From assembly GCA_000697355.1 (NCBI GenBank), contig JNEN01001207.1, positions 248,001-312,000 on the forward strand: a stretch of 64,000 bases of DNA, read 5' to 3'. Of the stretch, positions 46,254-57,049 are shown piece after piece. Source of the stretch: Syncephalastrum monosporum B8922 (lineage: Eukaryota > Mucoromycota > Mucoromycetes > Mucorales > Syncephalastraceae). The notes under the pieces are model-generated. The model made no database searches. It was given only the letters and a program-made list of their open reading frames with translations, and was not told where the DNA came from. The position numbers and the translations under genes were made by a program. The number at the start of each line of letters is the position of its first letter. Positions within the stretch are counted from its first letter, which is position 1.

Positions 46254-48014
46254 ATGGTGTTCCGCAAATCGCTGTTCCTGAGTCTTGGTCTCATGGCTCT
46301 TCAGGCCACAAGAAACGTTCTTGCCTTGAACGCGACCTCCATCGGCGACTGTCCCGTTTTGTCCGCCCGTTCGAACGCTCCCAAGGGCGTCACTGACCTT
46401 CGTGCAGATGACATTAGTGTTATTGGCGCTATGGGTGATAGGTAGCTCTAAGCTTTCACATCGTTTTATTCATATACTGATTTTGAATCCCAAATTATAG
46501 TATTATGGCAGGGGCACTGATGATGGGCATCAATGGCAATGGCGGCACCGGTATTCTGAACATCAGTGCTATCTCCGAGTACCGTGGCAACAGCTATGCC
46601 ATCGGTGGAGACGACTCGGCAATTACCCTCGCCAAATTTGTGCAGAGATATAACTCTAGCGTCAAGGGTGCCGCGACAGGCTCGCATATTGCGTCGCTTT
46701 GCCTTGGTAAGTCCAAAACAACGTGTTCCAAGTACATGCATGGCTGATTGGATTTTGCTACGTTGATGTCCATTATTAGATGACAATTGCGATGTCTATC
46801 TTTGTAGGTAGATGCGACTTGTCTGAGGACACCTATCTCACATTCGGTAACATAGATCATCCTCTTCGTGACAATCTCGACGCCGCCATCAGCGGTGCTA
46901 TTGCCGCGAACCTCGACAGACAGCTTGACTACTTGATCCCTCGTAAGCTGAATTTTGAACCCCCTTCACCTTAATATTAGTGCTCACGTTCATTGTGTGT
47001 TTTATCACCATAGGCATGAAGTCCATGGCAGGCTCATCATTTGACACGGCCTGGAAATTAATCACCATTCAGATCGGAAGTAAGGGTATTTTTTGCTTTT
47101 TCTTTTCGTGAAAATTGACTAGCGATCTATTCTAGGTAACGATCAGTGCGCTTCTTGTGACTCCTCCAAAGCCCAGGATGTCACAGCTGAGGCTTACGGA
47201 AATTATGTCTCCAATGCAATTGAACGTATTCGCCAGAATATCCCCCGTGTCATTGTGAATCTTCGTAAGTCGTACATCCATACTCAATTCTCTCAAGCGT
47301 ACCTGCCTCAGTCGAAATTAATTGTGACACTGTGTTCCAAATATATGTAGTGGGCGTCTTCAGAGTATCCCCCGTCTACGATATCTCGACCGGTCAAGCC
47401 TACTGCCGACCGCAAAATAATGACAGCAGCACCATCATGAACCGTCAAGAATGCTCTTGCTTCGGCGCTAACAAGACTGAGCAGGATCGAAGGAATATGG
47501 ATGCCCTCTCTGACAGTCAGTTTTCAGGAAAACGTTCGCGAGATACAACTTATTAACGATGCTTTAGGCTACAACGAGAAGCTCGTTGATATCTACAATA
47601 AGTACAAGTCCAACCAGAGCGATAGCTTTGCCGTAGTCTACCAGCCTGCGAACATTGATGTCGGCAAGTTCCCCATTGAGGCCCTGAGGTATTTGTCAGG
47701 AAATGATGACTTCTTGTTCCCGAGTACTGAGAATCTTTATTGCACATTTTGCTATAGCAACGTGGACTGTTTCCACCCAAGCCTGATGACGCACCAATGG
47801 ATCGCAAAGGCAGTATGGAACCAGATTTACGTTCCCCAGTCGAGCAAGCCAAAGGTCCTCGAATTTGACAAGAATGCACAGGTAAGCTTCTGGCTAGTCG
47901 ATAGACAAAGCTTTTTTTTTTCTCTTTTTTGTAGCGGATAGTGGTCGCTCATTCATCTCGTTTCATATCTAGATCTACTGCCCCACTGACAGCGACAGAA
48001 TCCAAATTAGCTAA
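46254..48014 (+). CDS. Secreted SGNH/GDSL lipase, phospholipase B-like
   Basis: Nine exons (46254-46441, 46501-46706, 46808-46942, 47014-47079, 47136-47274, 47351-47515, 47569-47688, 47758-47881, 47973-48014) sum to 1,185 nt, or 394 residues. A signal peptide (SLFLSLGLMALQ region) opens the protein. SGNH block I is AMGDSIMAG, with nucleophile Ser63, whose codon is split by intron 1. Block III is IQIGSNDQC. Block V is DCFHPSLMTHQWIA, with the catalytic Asp and His. The layout resembles animal-type phospholipase B1 and fungal homologues that deacylate phospholipids outside the cell. Several NxS/T sites and cysteine pairs suit a secreted protein. The substrate is inferred. Confidence 0.88.
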
Positions 48015-48428
48015 AAAATGCAGAGCATTTCTATGTATGTAGTATCATTTATAGCAGTATTTAATTAAGAAACTCTACTACATCATTTCGGTGTTCGTGG
48101 TATAGGAAGCATAACATGCCATTCATACTGCGGTGGTTGTCTATTAAGGCCTGAGATCTAGACAAAACGACTGCATTATTGCGTTCTATAGATGTATCTG
48201 AAGAGATGCTGATGCTGATGTATGTATACCACAGAACCGTAAGTGTGGCTTCAGGTCAAGTTCATCAAGGAGAGTGGATCAACAGTGCATGATAGGCAGA
48301 GAGTCAAGTCACCTACTGGAGCAACGAGTCGTTGGCGATGTATAAGCTGTAGTCAAACGTGAGATGGAAATGGGTGAATGGGTACGTTTATTTTTTGGGT
48401 TGGGTTGGGTGAAGGTGATGAGATTGTT

Positions 48429-49196
48429 TTACGAGGAGGCGGCAGCTTGTTCGCGCGCTTGCCGTCGGTTCTTAACGTCCCAGTTGTACACGCGGGCAGT
48501 GTCTACAATGCGAGGTGAGTTATCCAAAAGACATTCGATTCATCATATCCACTTACTGACTTCCATGGTCGTAATTTGGTCACGCAAGAACTCGAGATCC
48601 TCAATTGTGTTCTTGAGCGAGTTTTTGGCAGTATCCAACTTGGAGGTCAAAAGGTCCTTGGCTTCTTCGTAGGTGTACTCCAGCATCACGTTGGCCTAAA
48701 TAAAGCGGGGAGGTGAGTATGGTTTTACATAAGAAAGTGCTATGGACGTACACCCAGCCACAGATAGACGGTGCCCTGTGCCGCGATCTTGGCTTTCGCA
48801 TAGAGGGTGTCGTTCAGTTCGTAGTCGGTGTATATGGGCTCTTCGGTGGCCTGCTTCTCGGTCAAGAAGTCAACCATCGCGATCGTCTTTTCAATCTCGG
48901 GTATCTTGTCCTCGAGCACTTTGCGATGCTGCAGTTTGTTCATTTCCATAAACTTGTATTTACTGTTCTTCCATGTTGAGTACAACACCGAGCTTAGTTC
49001 TGAAACTTTTTTTTTACCTGATCGTTTCCTGGAATTTGCGCAAGACGACATCGGCAGGCTCGGCATCAGAGACGTAATCTTCCACGCGTTCCTGTATATG
49101 GAATGAGCCAACTCAATTAATATAGTATACAATTCAACATACCACAAAGGGCGACTGCGGGATGCCACGAGGGTTGGCTTCGAGCATTTGTGACAT
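48429..49196 (-). CDS. PAC10: Prefoldin subunit 3 (VBP1/Pac10)
   Basis: Alpha-type prefoldin subunit of the hexameric chaperone that hands actin and tubulin to CCT. The protein starts MSQMLEANPRGIPQSPFV, continues VEDYVSDAEPADVVLRKFQE and a long coiled coil (YKFMEMNKLQHRKVLEDKIP), then the hairpin region (YELNDTLYAKAKIAAQGTVY, LWLGANVMLEY) and a second coiled coil (DTAKNSLKNTIEDLEFLRDQ). It ends NRRQAREQAAASS. At least four short introns interrupt it. The start is the first of two nearby Met codons. Confidence 0.92.
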
Positions 49197-49424
49197 GGCG
49201 AAACGATGAATGTGAAGCGCGATGTGAAGTGCGGAACGAATATTTTGGTCCTTACTGAATATTTACCCCGCTACCACAGTATCCTCTTTTTTTCATGGCT
49301 AGGTGAATAAAAAGAATAGACAAATAGTTTATGAAAAAAAAAGTATATATAAAAACGTTCCCGTTAAACATTAGTTAGCTGGTATTCTATGAAATGAAGG
49401 TAGTGTATACAAGGAGAGAAGGGT

Positions 49425-50962
49425 CTAATGGGCCTTGCGTGACCGTGCTTCCCGTAGCTGTTTGGATCGCATCTTTTTGGATTCATCGTATACATAGCGC
49501 TTATCAACCTTGCTGAGTTCGCCTGCATTCCATCCATCCGAGTCGTCGTCCGAGTCAGCCCCAGCATAGCCGCTCTTGTAATTGAAAATCTGGTGCATCA
49601 GCTCGTTCGCTCGCAGATGGTGCTGCAAGCCCTGGCCGATGCTTTGTCGGAACGCATTCAGGGTCAGGATTTTGGCTATACACATAAAGTAAGTATACGA
49701 CATAGCATCCGTTCCTTCTGTATATATACCCCATCCACGGAACTGGATAGCCCGCCCTCCAATCTTGAGTTCTTGGACAGGAGGGTCACGTTCCTCAACG
49801 CTGCGCACAATGTCTCTGAAGACAGACTTTTGCTCGGCTCGGTCGGCCTTGTTCCGTCTCCGGTTGCTATCGACCGAAAGCTCTTTGAGGGTGTGTATTA
49901 AGCCATCCATGTTGTCGTATTCCTCAGGCATGGCCTGATTGTCTTCATCTTGGTCTTCTTCATCCTCAGGCTATGTACATGAGTTAGATTTCGCATGTGG
50001 AAATGAGAAAATAGAAGACGCACTTGGCCAGTATGGATACGCAGAAGCTCAAAGAGGAGAGCGGTATTCTCGCCTGCAGCCACCCGTACAGCCATATCGG
50101 TTGATTCTAACAAGATTTCATGGATTGGCATGACCCTATATACAAGTAAAAAAGAAAAAAAAGAGAGAGCAACGGTCAGTATGATGAGTTTCCCATAATG
50201 ATATATAAGACAGACGCACTTTTCGATCTCTTCGTGGATAATGTCTGGGTCCATTGCAGCTTGACTGAAAGATGAAACGCAGAGGAGGCCATAAGCATGG
50301 AGAGCAGCACACTGGGCTTGGTAATCGTCTATTTCTTCGAGGACGTCATAGACAAAGTCCCGTGCCAGCTGCGCATCGATGTCAGAGGCGGCTATCAGCG
50401 TGATCAGTGCAAAAGTGTGTAAGCACTGCAGACAACAAAAAAAGTCAGCCATATATGTATACAGAGAGATAAATTGCATAAAGTATATCACATACGATGG
50501 ATTGGAGAGTGGTATCGTCCGTGTTCTTGACCGTCTTGCGGAGAAGAGGCAAGACCTGTTGGAGGAGATCGTCCTGGTCACCAAGCGACAGATCGCCCTG
50601 GTTTATGAAATGAAGTGCGATCGCCTGTGCAGCCAAGTGGGCCTCTTTGCCACCTTTGCTGACTGATCTCCGCAAAAGCGTCAAGAGCTCCTCACTGCGG
50701 CTCTCGAGAATCTCAGCCGCGTAATGACGGGTCAGTTCTGTGTTGAGTGCTTCCAAAGCCTCTTCTCGTACGCTGCATCACAGTATCATTATTATATTAT
50801 GATGCTTATTATATGATAGGCAATCATAGGGTAAGACTCTTGCCTTGTTCTATTGACAGTAAGATCGTCGATCGCGCGGTTCAATGAGTTGATCCAGGCC
50901 GGACCACCCAAGTCTTCTGGGTCTTCCTCGCGAGCTTTGCGCGTGTTGCGCCGTGCTGGCAT
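49425..50962 (-). CDS. Interferon-related developmental regulator (IFRD) family protein
   Basis: Multi-exon protein with the IFRD helical-repeat domain (EALNTELTRHYAAEILESRS, DDLLQQVLPLLRKTVKN, CLHTFALITLIAASDID, YQAQCAALHAYGLLCVSSFS, VRVAAGENTALLFELLRIH) and the IFRD C-terminal part (SVFRDIVRSVEERDPPVQEL, NAFRQSIGQGLQHHLRANEL). Starts MPARRNTRKAREEDPEDL at 50,962 and ends in a basic tail. Animal IFRD1/2 act in transcription control and ribosome inactivation or stress. The role in fungi is not established from sequence. Confidence 0.88.
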
Positions 50963-51250
50963 ATTCACTCAAGTAAAAAAAAAAGATGGGTATTGTCTTT
51001 TTTTAAAAAGGAGAGAGGGGAGCAAAGAAGAAAAAATGCAAATTTATACTAAACTTTAAAAAATCCCCCAGCGATGCCGCTATCCCCAGGTGTACAATGT
51101 CACGGTGCAACCAAATAAATATCATACTCCACTCTGTGACTTTCGACCCAGGTGTTCATCACTCGAAGAAGGATTCCAGGTATGCCAATGGTTTTGATTA
51201 TTCAATATGGAGACTCCAAGGGTGAAGCATATGTTATCTGTTTCTTTCGT

Positions 51251-52016
51251 TTACCGGTAGTACAATTCGAGGTTCATGCCGTTATGAATTTCATCTAGCC
51301 AATCAATATGAGCAAGCAACCCACGCCTGTCTTTCAAGTGACTTACAATCGTCGAGCGTGATATGGTCCTTGTATTCCTTGTACCATTTCTTGAGAATGA
51401 CCTTTTTGGGGTCTGTACCGATTTGAGCTGCAACGAGCTTCTTGAAGTCACCGACCGTGTCACTCGGGCTGCACTTGACCCGCACTTTCTTGCCCAGACG
51501 GTCGTTCACTTCCACTTCGATCAAGTTGTACTGAATAGGGCGCTTCGGCGGCAATGCCTTCATCTTGGGCTATATCCTTCTGAGTAAACTGAAGCAGATG
51601 CCACTTTCATGTGTGAGTGTATATATGCTTACCTTGTCTTCCTTTTTCTCTTCCTTTCTTCTCGGCGAACGAGACCGGTGGCTCGATCGACGCGGTGAAC
51701 GGTCTTCCCGTCTACGCTCTCGATCGCCACGGTCTCTATCGTGGCGGTCACGCCGATCTCTACTGCTTCGGTCACGATCATCTGAAGGAGAACGACGGCG
51801 GCGCGGAGGAGATCGATCGTGCCGGCGAGGTGAGCGCGATCGAGAACGGCCACGCCGTGACGATCGACGCTCGTCTTCGTCTCTATCCCGATCACGCCGT
51901 GAGGTCTTCTCAGGCGACTGTGAATCGTCCTCTGCAATAGGTGACGACAGGTGAGTTTTTTTTATCGTGCGAGATGAGTCTGGTATACCTTTCTCGTGTT
52001 TCTTGAATTTGAGCAT
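51251..52016 (-). CDS. RS-rich domain fused to Hub1/UBL5 ubiquitin-like protein
   Basis: Four exons (52016-51989, 51931-51633, 51569-51347, 51294-51251) sum to 594 nt, or 197 residues. Residues 1-109 are an Arg/Ser/Asp-rich tract ([36 protein letters not shown]), like SR-type splicing factors. Residues 110-197 are a full Hub1/UBL5 fold: [67 protein letters not shown], with the terminal YY-x that replaces the GG of conjugated modifiers. Ordinary Hub1 starts at the Met before IEV; here Leu stands in that place, and the reading frame runs in phase through a GT-AG intron from the RS exon. Hub1 binds Snu66 and Prp5 in the spliceosome, so the fusion suits a splicing role. A short separate Hub1 starting at ATG 51,563 with a 15-residue leader remains possible. 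Confidence 0.82.
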
Positions 52017-52197
52017 GCTGGAAAGAAGAACAACTTTCGAAGGCTGAGTTCAAATGAGACAAGTAATGAACACATCACCAGAGGTACGGCTCATACCCCC
52101 CTCTCTCTTCTTTTGCACGTAGATCTCTCAAATCGGAACAATGCTATTCACACAGAGTTTTTTTAGGTACGGGTAATATATATGTATATATACTATT

Positions 52198-53118
52198 TTA
52201 GAACACGGTCATCAAGGCAAAGCACGCGTAAAACAAGCCAACGGGGTATGCTACAAGGAATCGCTGCTCGCTCATATGAAGAACGCTCGTAAACATGCCC
52301 GAGCTCGAGTAAGTGCACCACAGGATGCTCACCACGGTCAAGATCAAACCGATCAAACCACCCAGGGGAAGTACGACACTGAAACCACTGAGCATGACCA
52401 TTGGCAGCAGACAGTAGCCCAAGACGCTTGCTGTCCGCGACCAGTCGACGCCACTCTCGCTCATCAGGTTCAGAATGAGATAGATCGATACGACACCAAG
52501 GACACCGACGCCATAAATGTAACCAAAATGCACCTTGCCAGACAGCATCAGGAAGATACCAAACAGGAAAATGAAGAGCAGCGGGCCCGCCAGATCTGCG
52601 TCATCCATGATCGTATCAGGCACAATCCGGAACGGATTCAGCACAGTCAAGCTCTATATCAATATTGGACATATATAAGTGATCTTGTACTCTACGCGGT
52701 TTATGTATCTTTCTCCCTCGCTGTTTTCCTTTTTTCTTTCTCCTTCCTTTATACATACACACACATATATATGTGTGTATACATATACTATAAATACCTT
52801 GGACTTAATGTGCTCAAAGTTGATGCCGAGTTCTTCGAGAAGAGGAGGCTCATCCGCGAATCCACCTGTACCAAACGCGCTCCAGAACGAGGCCGGCTGA
52901 GCATATTCGTAACTTGAGCGCATATCACCGGCCGGTGCTGGTGCCTGTGGAGAGGTATAGTAGCCGGATGAGCTGTACTGATCGCCATAAGAGGAGGTGT
53001 AGAATTGCAAATTATCGCCTCCTGGTTGTGCTGATGAGGCTGGGTTGTAGTAGTTTGGGTTTCCTCCAGAAGCATTGTTGTCGAAAAGCACCGAATGGAC
53101 AGGCTGATTGGACGCCAT
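52198..53118 (-). CDS. YIP1: YIP1-family ER-Golgi membrane protein (YIPF5/YIPF7-like)
   Basis: Two exons joined near 52,650-52,795. The cytosolic N-terminus is Asn/Ser/Tyr/Pro-rich (NYYNPASSAQPGG) and carries the conserved EPPLLEELGINFEHIKSK. The C-terminal Yip1 domain has NPFRIVPDTIMDDADLAGPL and five hydrophobic segments (LLFIFLFGIFLMLSG, YIYGVGVLGVVSIYLI, YCLLPMVMLSGFSVVL, GLIGLILTVVSILW, YPVGLFYACFALMTVF). Yip1 proteins bind Rab GTPases and act in COPII vesicle formation. Complete, with start at 53,118. Its stop is about 180 bp from the start of the RS-Hub1 gene, same strand. Confidence 0.93.
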
Positions 53119-53682
53119 GGTTTCTTGGGTGCAAATGTGTGCGTCTGTTCTAAGAGCGGGTTGCAGGAAAGCGAAACGTGGAGCTCACTCGTCTTTGAAT
53201 CTGAGTTTTGTCCCAGCCCTCTTCACCTGAAAAATCATTCATGGAGTTGTCTGCACCAACCATTATACGTACAGTGCAGCCTACTTCTACTACACCCTAC
53301 AGGCAGTACCCTCCAACCTATGCATATGGCTCCTATACAAATGTCTTCCATACATCTGTTCTGCTTTGTCTCATTATATATACATCATCTGTAGTTGTTT
53401 CTTCGTTTCTATCCTCAATCCAAACGAGGAAACTTGTTGCCGCCTTTTGGCAACACCTACTGAAACTATTGATATACACAGCTGGTTTCCTGTGTATATT
53501 AGCTTTTAATTTATGTTAATATTCAAATATGAAGGTACACGGACATTATCATGGCCGATGCGCTGACCTTCTGCTAAGCGGCAGCACGGAAAGATCCGCA
53601 TAGTGCGCAAAAAGGAGTCATTTCATCCTGGGTCCCAAAAGTGACGTGACCAGGATGGCGATCCGAGGTCGTTGTCCGATCA

Positions 53683-53937
53683 ACGCGCATAGCTGTAAAG
53701 GGTATTCTGACCCACGTGCGACAGACCACGCATCATCCGGCGTACAGCATTAGTAAGGCCAGTGACGAGCAGAGCGATCTGAGAGTTGTCGCGGGGTATG
53801 CCATCTGTCCGATACAAAGTGACGACCCACATGGTGAGCCGCCACAGCAAAGGGATCAAGGGCACCAAAAAGACGGTATAGTAAGTAGCGGTGTCGACCT
53901 CATAGTACTCCCATTGATCCAACAGCTAATAGCTTGT
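53683..53937 (-). CDS. Last exon of an unresolved small membrane protein gene
   Basis: After an acceptor (CTATTAG) the frame runs LLDQWEYYEVDTATYYTVFL, then a hydrophobic segment (LVPLIPLLWRLTMWVV), and ends NTLYSYAR with a stop. It has no ATG of its own. Candidate upstream exon sequence between 53,950 and 54,100 contains coding-like frames, one with a RSWRRLLYGEA-like stretch and another starting MSYSVIRKTQA, but no join gave a clean phase. I recognise no family. Confidence 0.4.
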
Positions 53938-54157
53938 GAATACACTGACAAGGAAGACAGGCGGGTGAATACTTGGCAAGGTCTAATTCTTTATGGCTTC
54001 GCCGTAAAGCAAACGTCGCCAACTGCGCCACGTGACACCACGGTCAGGGCACGCAAGGAATCTCCACCGCTTGGGTTTTTCGGATGACAGAGTAACTCAT
54101 TTTCTTTATTAAGGGAGGTGGTGGGTGTGGGGTATTACAATGCATGTGTGAAAAGGG

Positions 54158-55930
54158 TTAAAACTAGCAAAAAGAAAGAATGAGTGAGTACGGAACCAGG
54201 CGACTGCACTGCCTGAAACTTACCCTAATTTGATAGGAACCGGCCTTCGTCATATATCTAACCCATTTGACGGACTGATAGCCACTCTTTTCGAATACTT
54301 TGAGGAAACGGACAAGCAGACCCGACGATGTAAACATGAGGACCTATGTATTATCCTGTGAGCGAGAGGTTCCTTCCCGGTTTCATTGTCTGCGCTTTTA
54401 CCTGGAAATCCATAGAAATGGGCGGTCGAGACCATACTTTCTTGTGTGTCATGGCAGTCAACTCTGCCTCGCCACTCAGGGTAAATTCGGCCTGGCCCTG
54501 GAAACGTGGGATCCTAATATGTCAAAGTGAGACAAAAGTCGACTTTTGCATTTTCTGGGCCACTTACTTCCAGATGATACAGTTTTCAGAAGGAGCGTAT
54601 TTTGCTTTACCACCCGAGCCGACCTTGACTTCGACCTTGGCCGAGTTGAGCGGTGTGGGGATACGGAGAACGACATTGTTGGCATACAGCTTGGGCGAGA
54701 AATTGGCTCGGACATTGATCTTGTATTCCACGCGTGTCTTGCCAACTTCATTCACGACTGGGTGCACCTTGAATGGCAGATTGACATTCTCAGTAGTACG
54801 ATATCTATTCATTCAGATAATTAATGCCTGATACCCATTGGCAAGCAGATATGCGTACCTCATCAGCTCAAACTCGCCATCGGGAGGAATAAAACTGATA
54901 GTGCGGTCATTGTCAAAGCGACCGAGCTTGACGCACTGATGGAATTGACAATCATCGATCTCGACGGCGCTGGTGCGGTTTCCTCTAGCAGCGTCATCAT
55001 GAATATACCATACGAGAAGCATTTCTACGGAAACTTACGGGACTTTGTTCACCGTGTCTTTGTCCAAAAGCAGCTTGTCGTTGAGGCCAAACTTGCATTC
55101 AGGCGTGCCTGATAGGTAAGCGCGCATCAAAATCTGGCCAGCCACATCCGATCGCAGAATAGTGCCTATCCGCGAATTTGTCAATATACGGCCATCAATA
55201 TAAAGTTATTTCAATACCGGTGTTGCTCATGAGTAGGTTGACACTCTCAATGACATCGACGAAGGCTTCGTTTTTGCGATATTTGACGTCGGAGCGTCTC
55301 CAGGAGATGGCACCTGTTGCCTGGATAGTGATGCGACTGGAATCTTCAACGGCGCGTTCGGACTTGACACCTTCTGTGGTAATGTACATCTTGAGCGTAT
55401 CCGTCTCGCTGTTCTGCGGATAGCCAAAGTCAAGGATTTCTAAGCAAAAAAAAAAAATTAATGGAGTGAGCTTCTTTGGTCGGTGGCACAAAGCGGCATG
55501 CATGCAATTACCGTCCAAGAGTTCATAAATAAGAACAAAGTTGTTCTTGACTGCCTCCTCGTCGAATTTGCCAAAATAACTTCGGCCAATGTTGACAACA
55601 CGGTAACAGAATTCAAAGACGAGGGCTGCATTGGCGTTCCATCGGCTCACAGCAACAATGTAAAGGTTCTCGTGGCGAACGTGGAAGAAGGAAGTCGAGC
55701 CGAGGGTGATGATGGGCGAGCGCACGTTTGTGTTGGAAATGACTTGGATGCGAAATACATCAGCAACCGATCGTCTATTGTTATCAATATTAACAATGAT
55801 ATCAATATAGGGTAAGTTTGACTTGGCGTGATGATGATGGTTCTCGTAAGAATTACTTTAGGTCATGGCGGTAAAGACGAGAGATGAGGACTTCACCCTT
55901 CTGGTTGTATATAAAGAAAGCGCTAATCAT
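54158..55930 (-). CDS. APM4: AP-2 complex subunit mu
   Basis: Medium subunit of the clathrin adaptor at the plasma membrane, recognising YxxPhi sorting signals. The start is [20 protein letters not shown] at 55,930. The longin-like N-terminal part is [33 protein letters not shown], then the mu homology domain: [29 protein letters not shown] block, [89 protein letters not shown], then [12 protein letters not shown] and [19 protein letters not shown]. IDDCxFHQCV and the FxLMRYRTT phrase point to AP-2 rather than AP-1. The last exon encodes just Phe and a stop if the intron from about 54,222 to 54,164 is used; otherwise a short read-through tail. About eight introns. Confidence 0.9.
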
Positions 55931-57040
55931 GGCTCGCTTTGCTTGCGAAGAGTTGGGTTTTTTCGGGTAAAGGAACGGACGGTGAAGCAAGGAAGGTCGC
56001 CAAATTTGGATGCTCCAGGGCTGATCTTCTTGAAAAGCTCAGCTGCCATACTCTGCTGTCTCAAAAATTCATATTAATACAGTAAGCGCATGTTTTTGAC
56101 AATCTATTACATGTCTTGATTGATAAAATCATGCCAAAATTCCCACTCTGAAAGGCAACGAATAATCGCAAATGCATTATATGTGACAGAAAAAAACGAA
56201 GCAGGATTTTATTTTTCTATTCTGTGTGCATGTTAAACACGTGCGTTTTGGTTTGATGGGCGCTCACTTGAACCTTTTCATTATCCTTTCGCCTTTTACA
56301 TTTGTATCTACACCATCCTCAACCGTAGAAGAAGAGACCTATACCCTGTTGAAAGTGTACATAATCACAAGTGAGCAAGGCATGGATATGCATTCAATCT
56401 AACGTCGCTTTTCTAGTATCCCCATGAGGCAGCAAGACAGCAAAGTAAATCGATAGAGTGCACTAAGTTGACGAGCGCGATATCAAAGACACGAGACGTG
56501 TCTGGGACATGAATATCAGCTCAAGTTATCTCGATTTCGTTGACAGTCATGCAGCAGTGTAAAATGCCGAGTCAGATCTGGCGCCCAGAACTAGACCCGT
56601 TACACGGCTCCCATTTTCCATTTGATTGTTGTCTTTTTCTTTGTAGCCGTCTCATCCTCCCCTTCAGTTACATTCTCACACCAGCTCTGTAAATCACTTT
56701 ATGCACAATAATACTTTACATCTGATCCCGCACACAACGCAGGTGTAGAACCTTGGACACCCAAGCTATCAGGTCATATAGTGCAGTATTTCTGTGTTTT
56801 ATTTGGATCAATCGACAGCCACAGTAGCGGTCTGTTTTTCGAGTGACATGAGCGAGACCGTACAGTTTCTCTCTTGCCTTTGCGAGAGTCATTTAACAAG
56901 ATATAGAGAACGCAGATATTATTCTGGTTTTTTTTTTTTTTTTTTTTTGTAGATAAGGTTCTTTTTCCCACTAGTAAACGGTGGCCCGCGTGGTAGCAAA
57001 GTAGGCCAATCAATTCTTCAAAACGTGAAGAATACTGGAT
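55931..57040. other. 1.1 kb intergenic interval
   Basis: No supported gene. Near 56,931-56,949 there is a poly-T tract of nearly 20 bases, which could be the reverse poly-A of an inserted retro-element or simple slippage. The AP-2 mu promoter is presumably at the left edge. Confidence 0.4.
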
Positions 57041-57049
57041 CAGTTCCTG

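Noticed and set aside
51565..51954. Plus-strand Arg/Ser-rich frame opposite the RS exon
   Set aside because: The palindromic CGATCG-like content makes both strands encode Arg/Ser/Asp; only the minus strand joins in phase to a recognised domain (Hub1).
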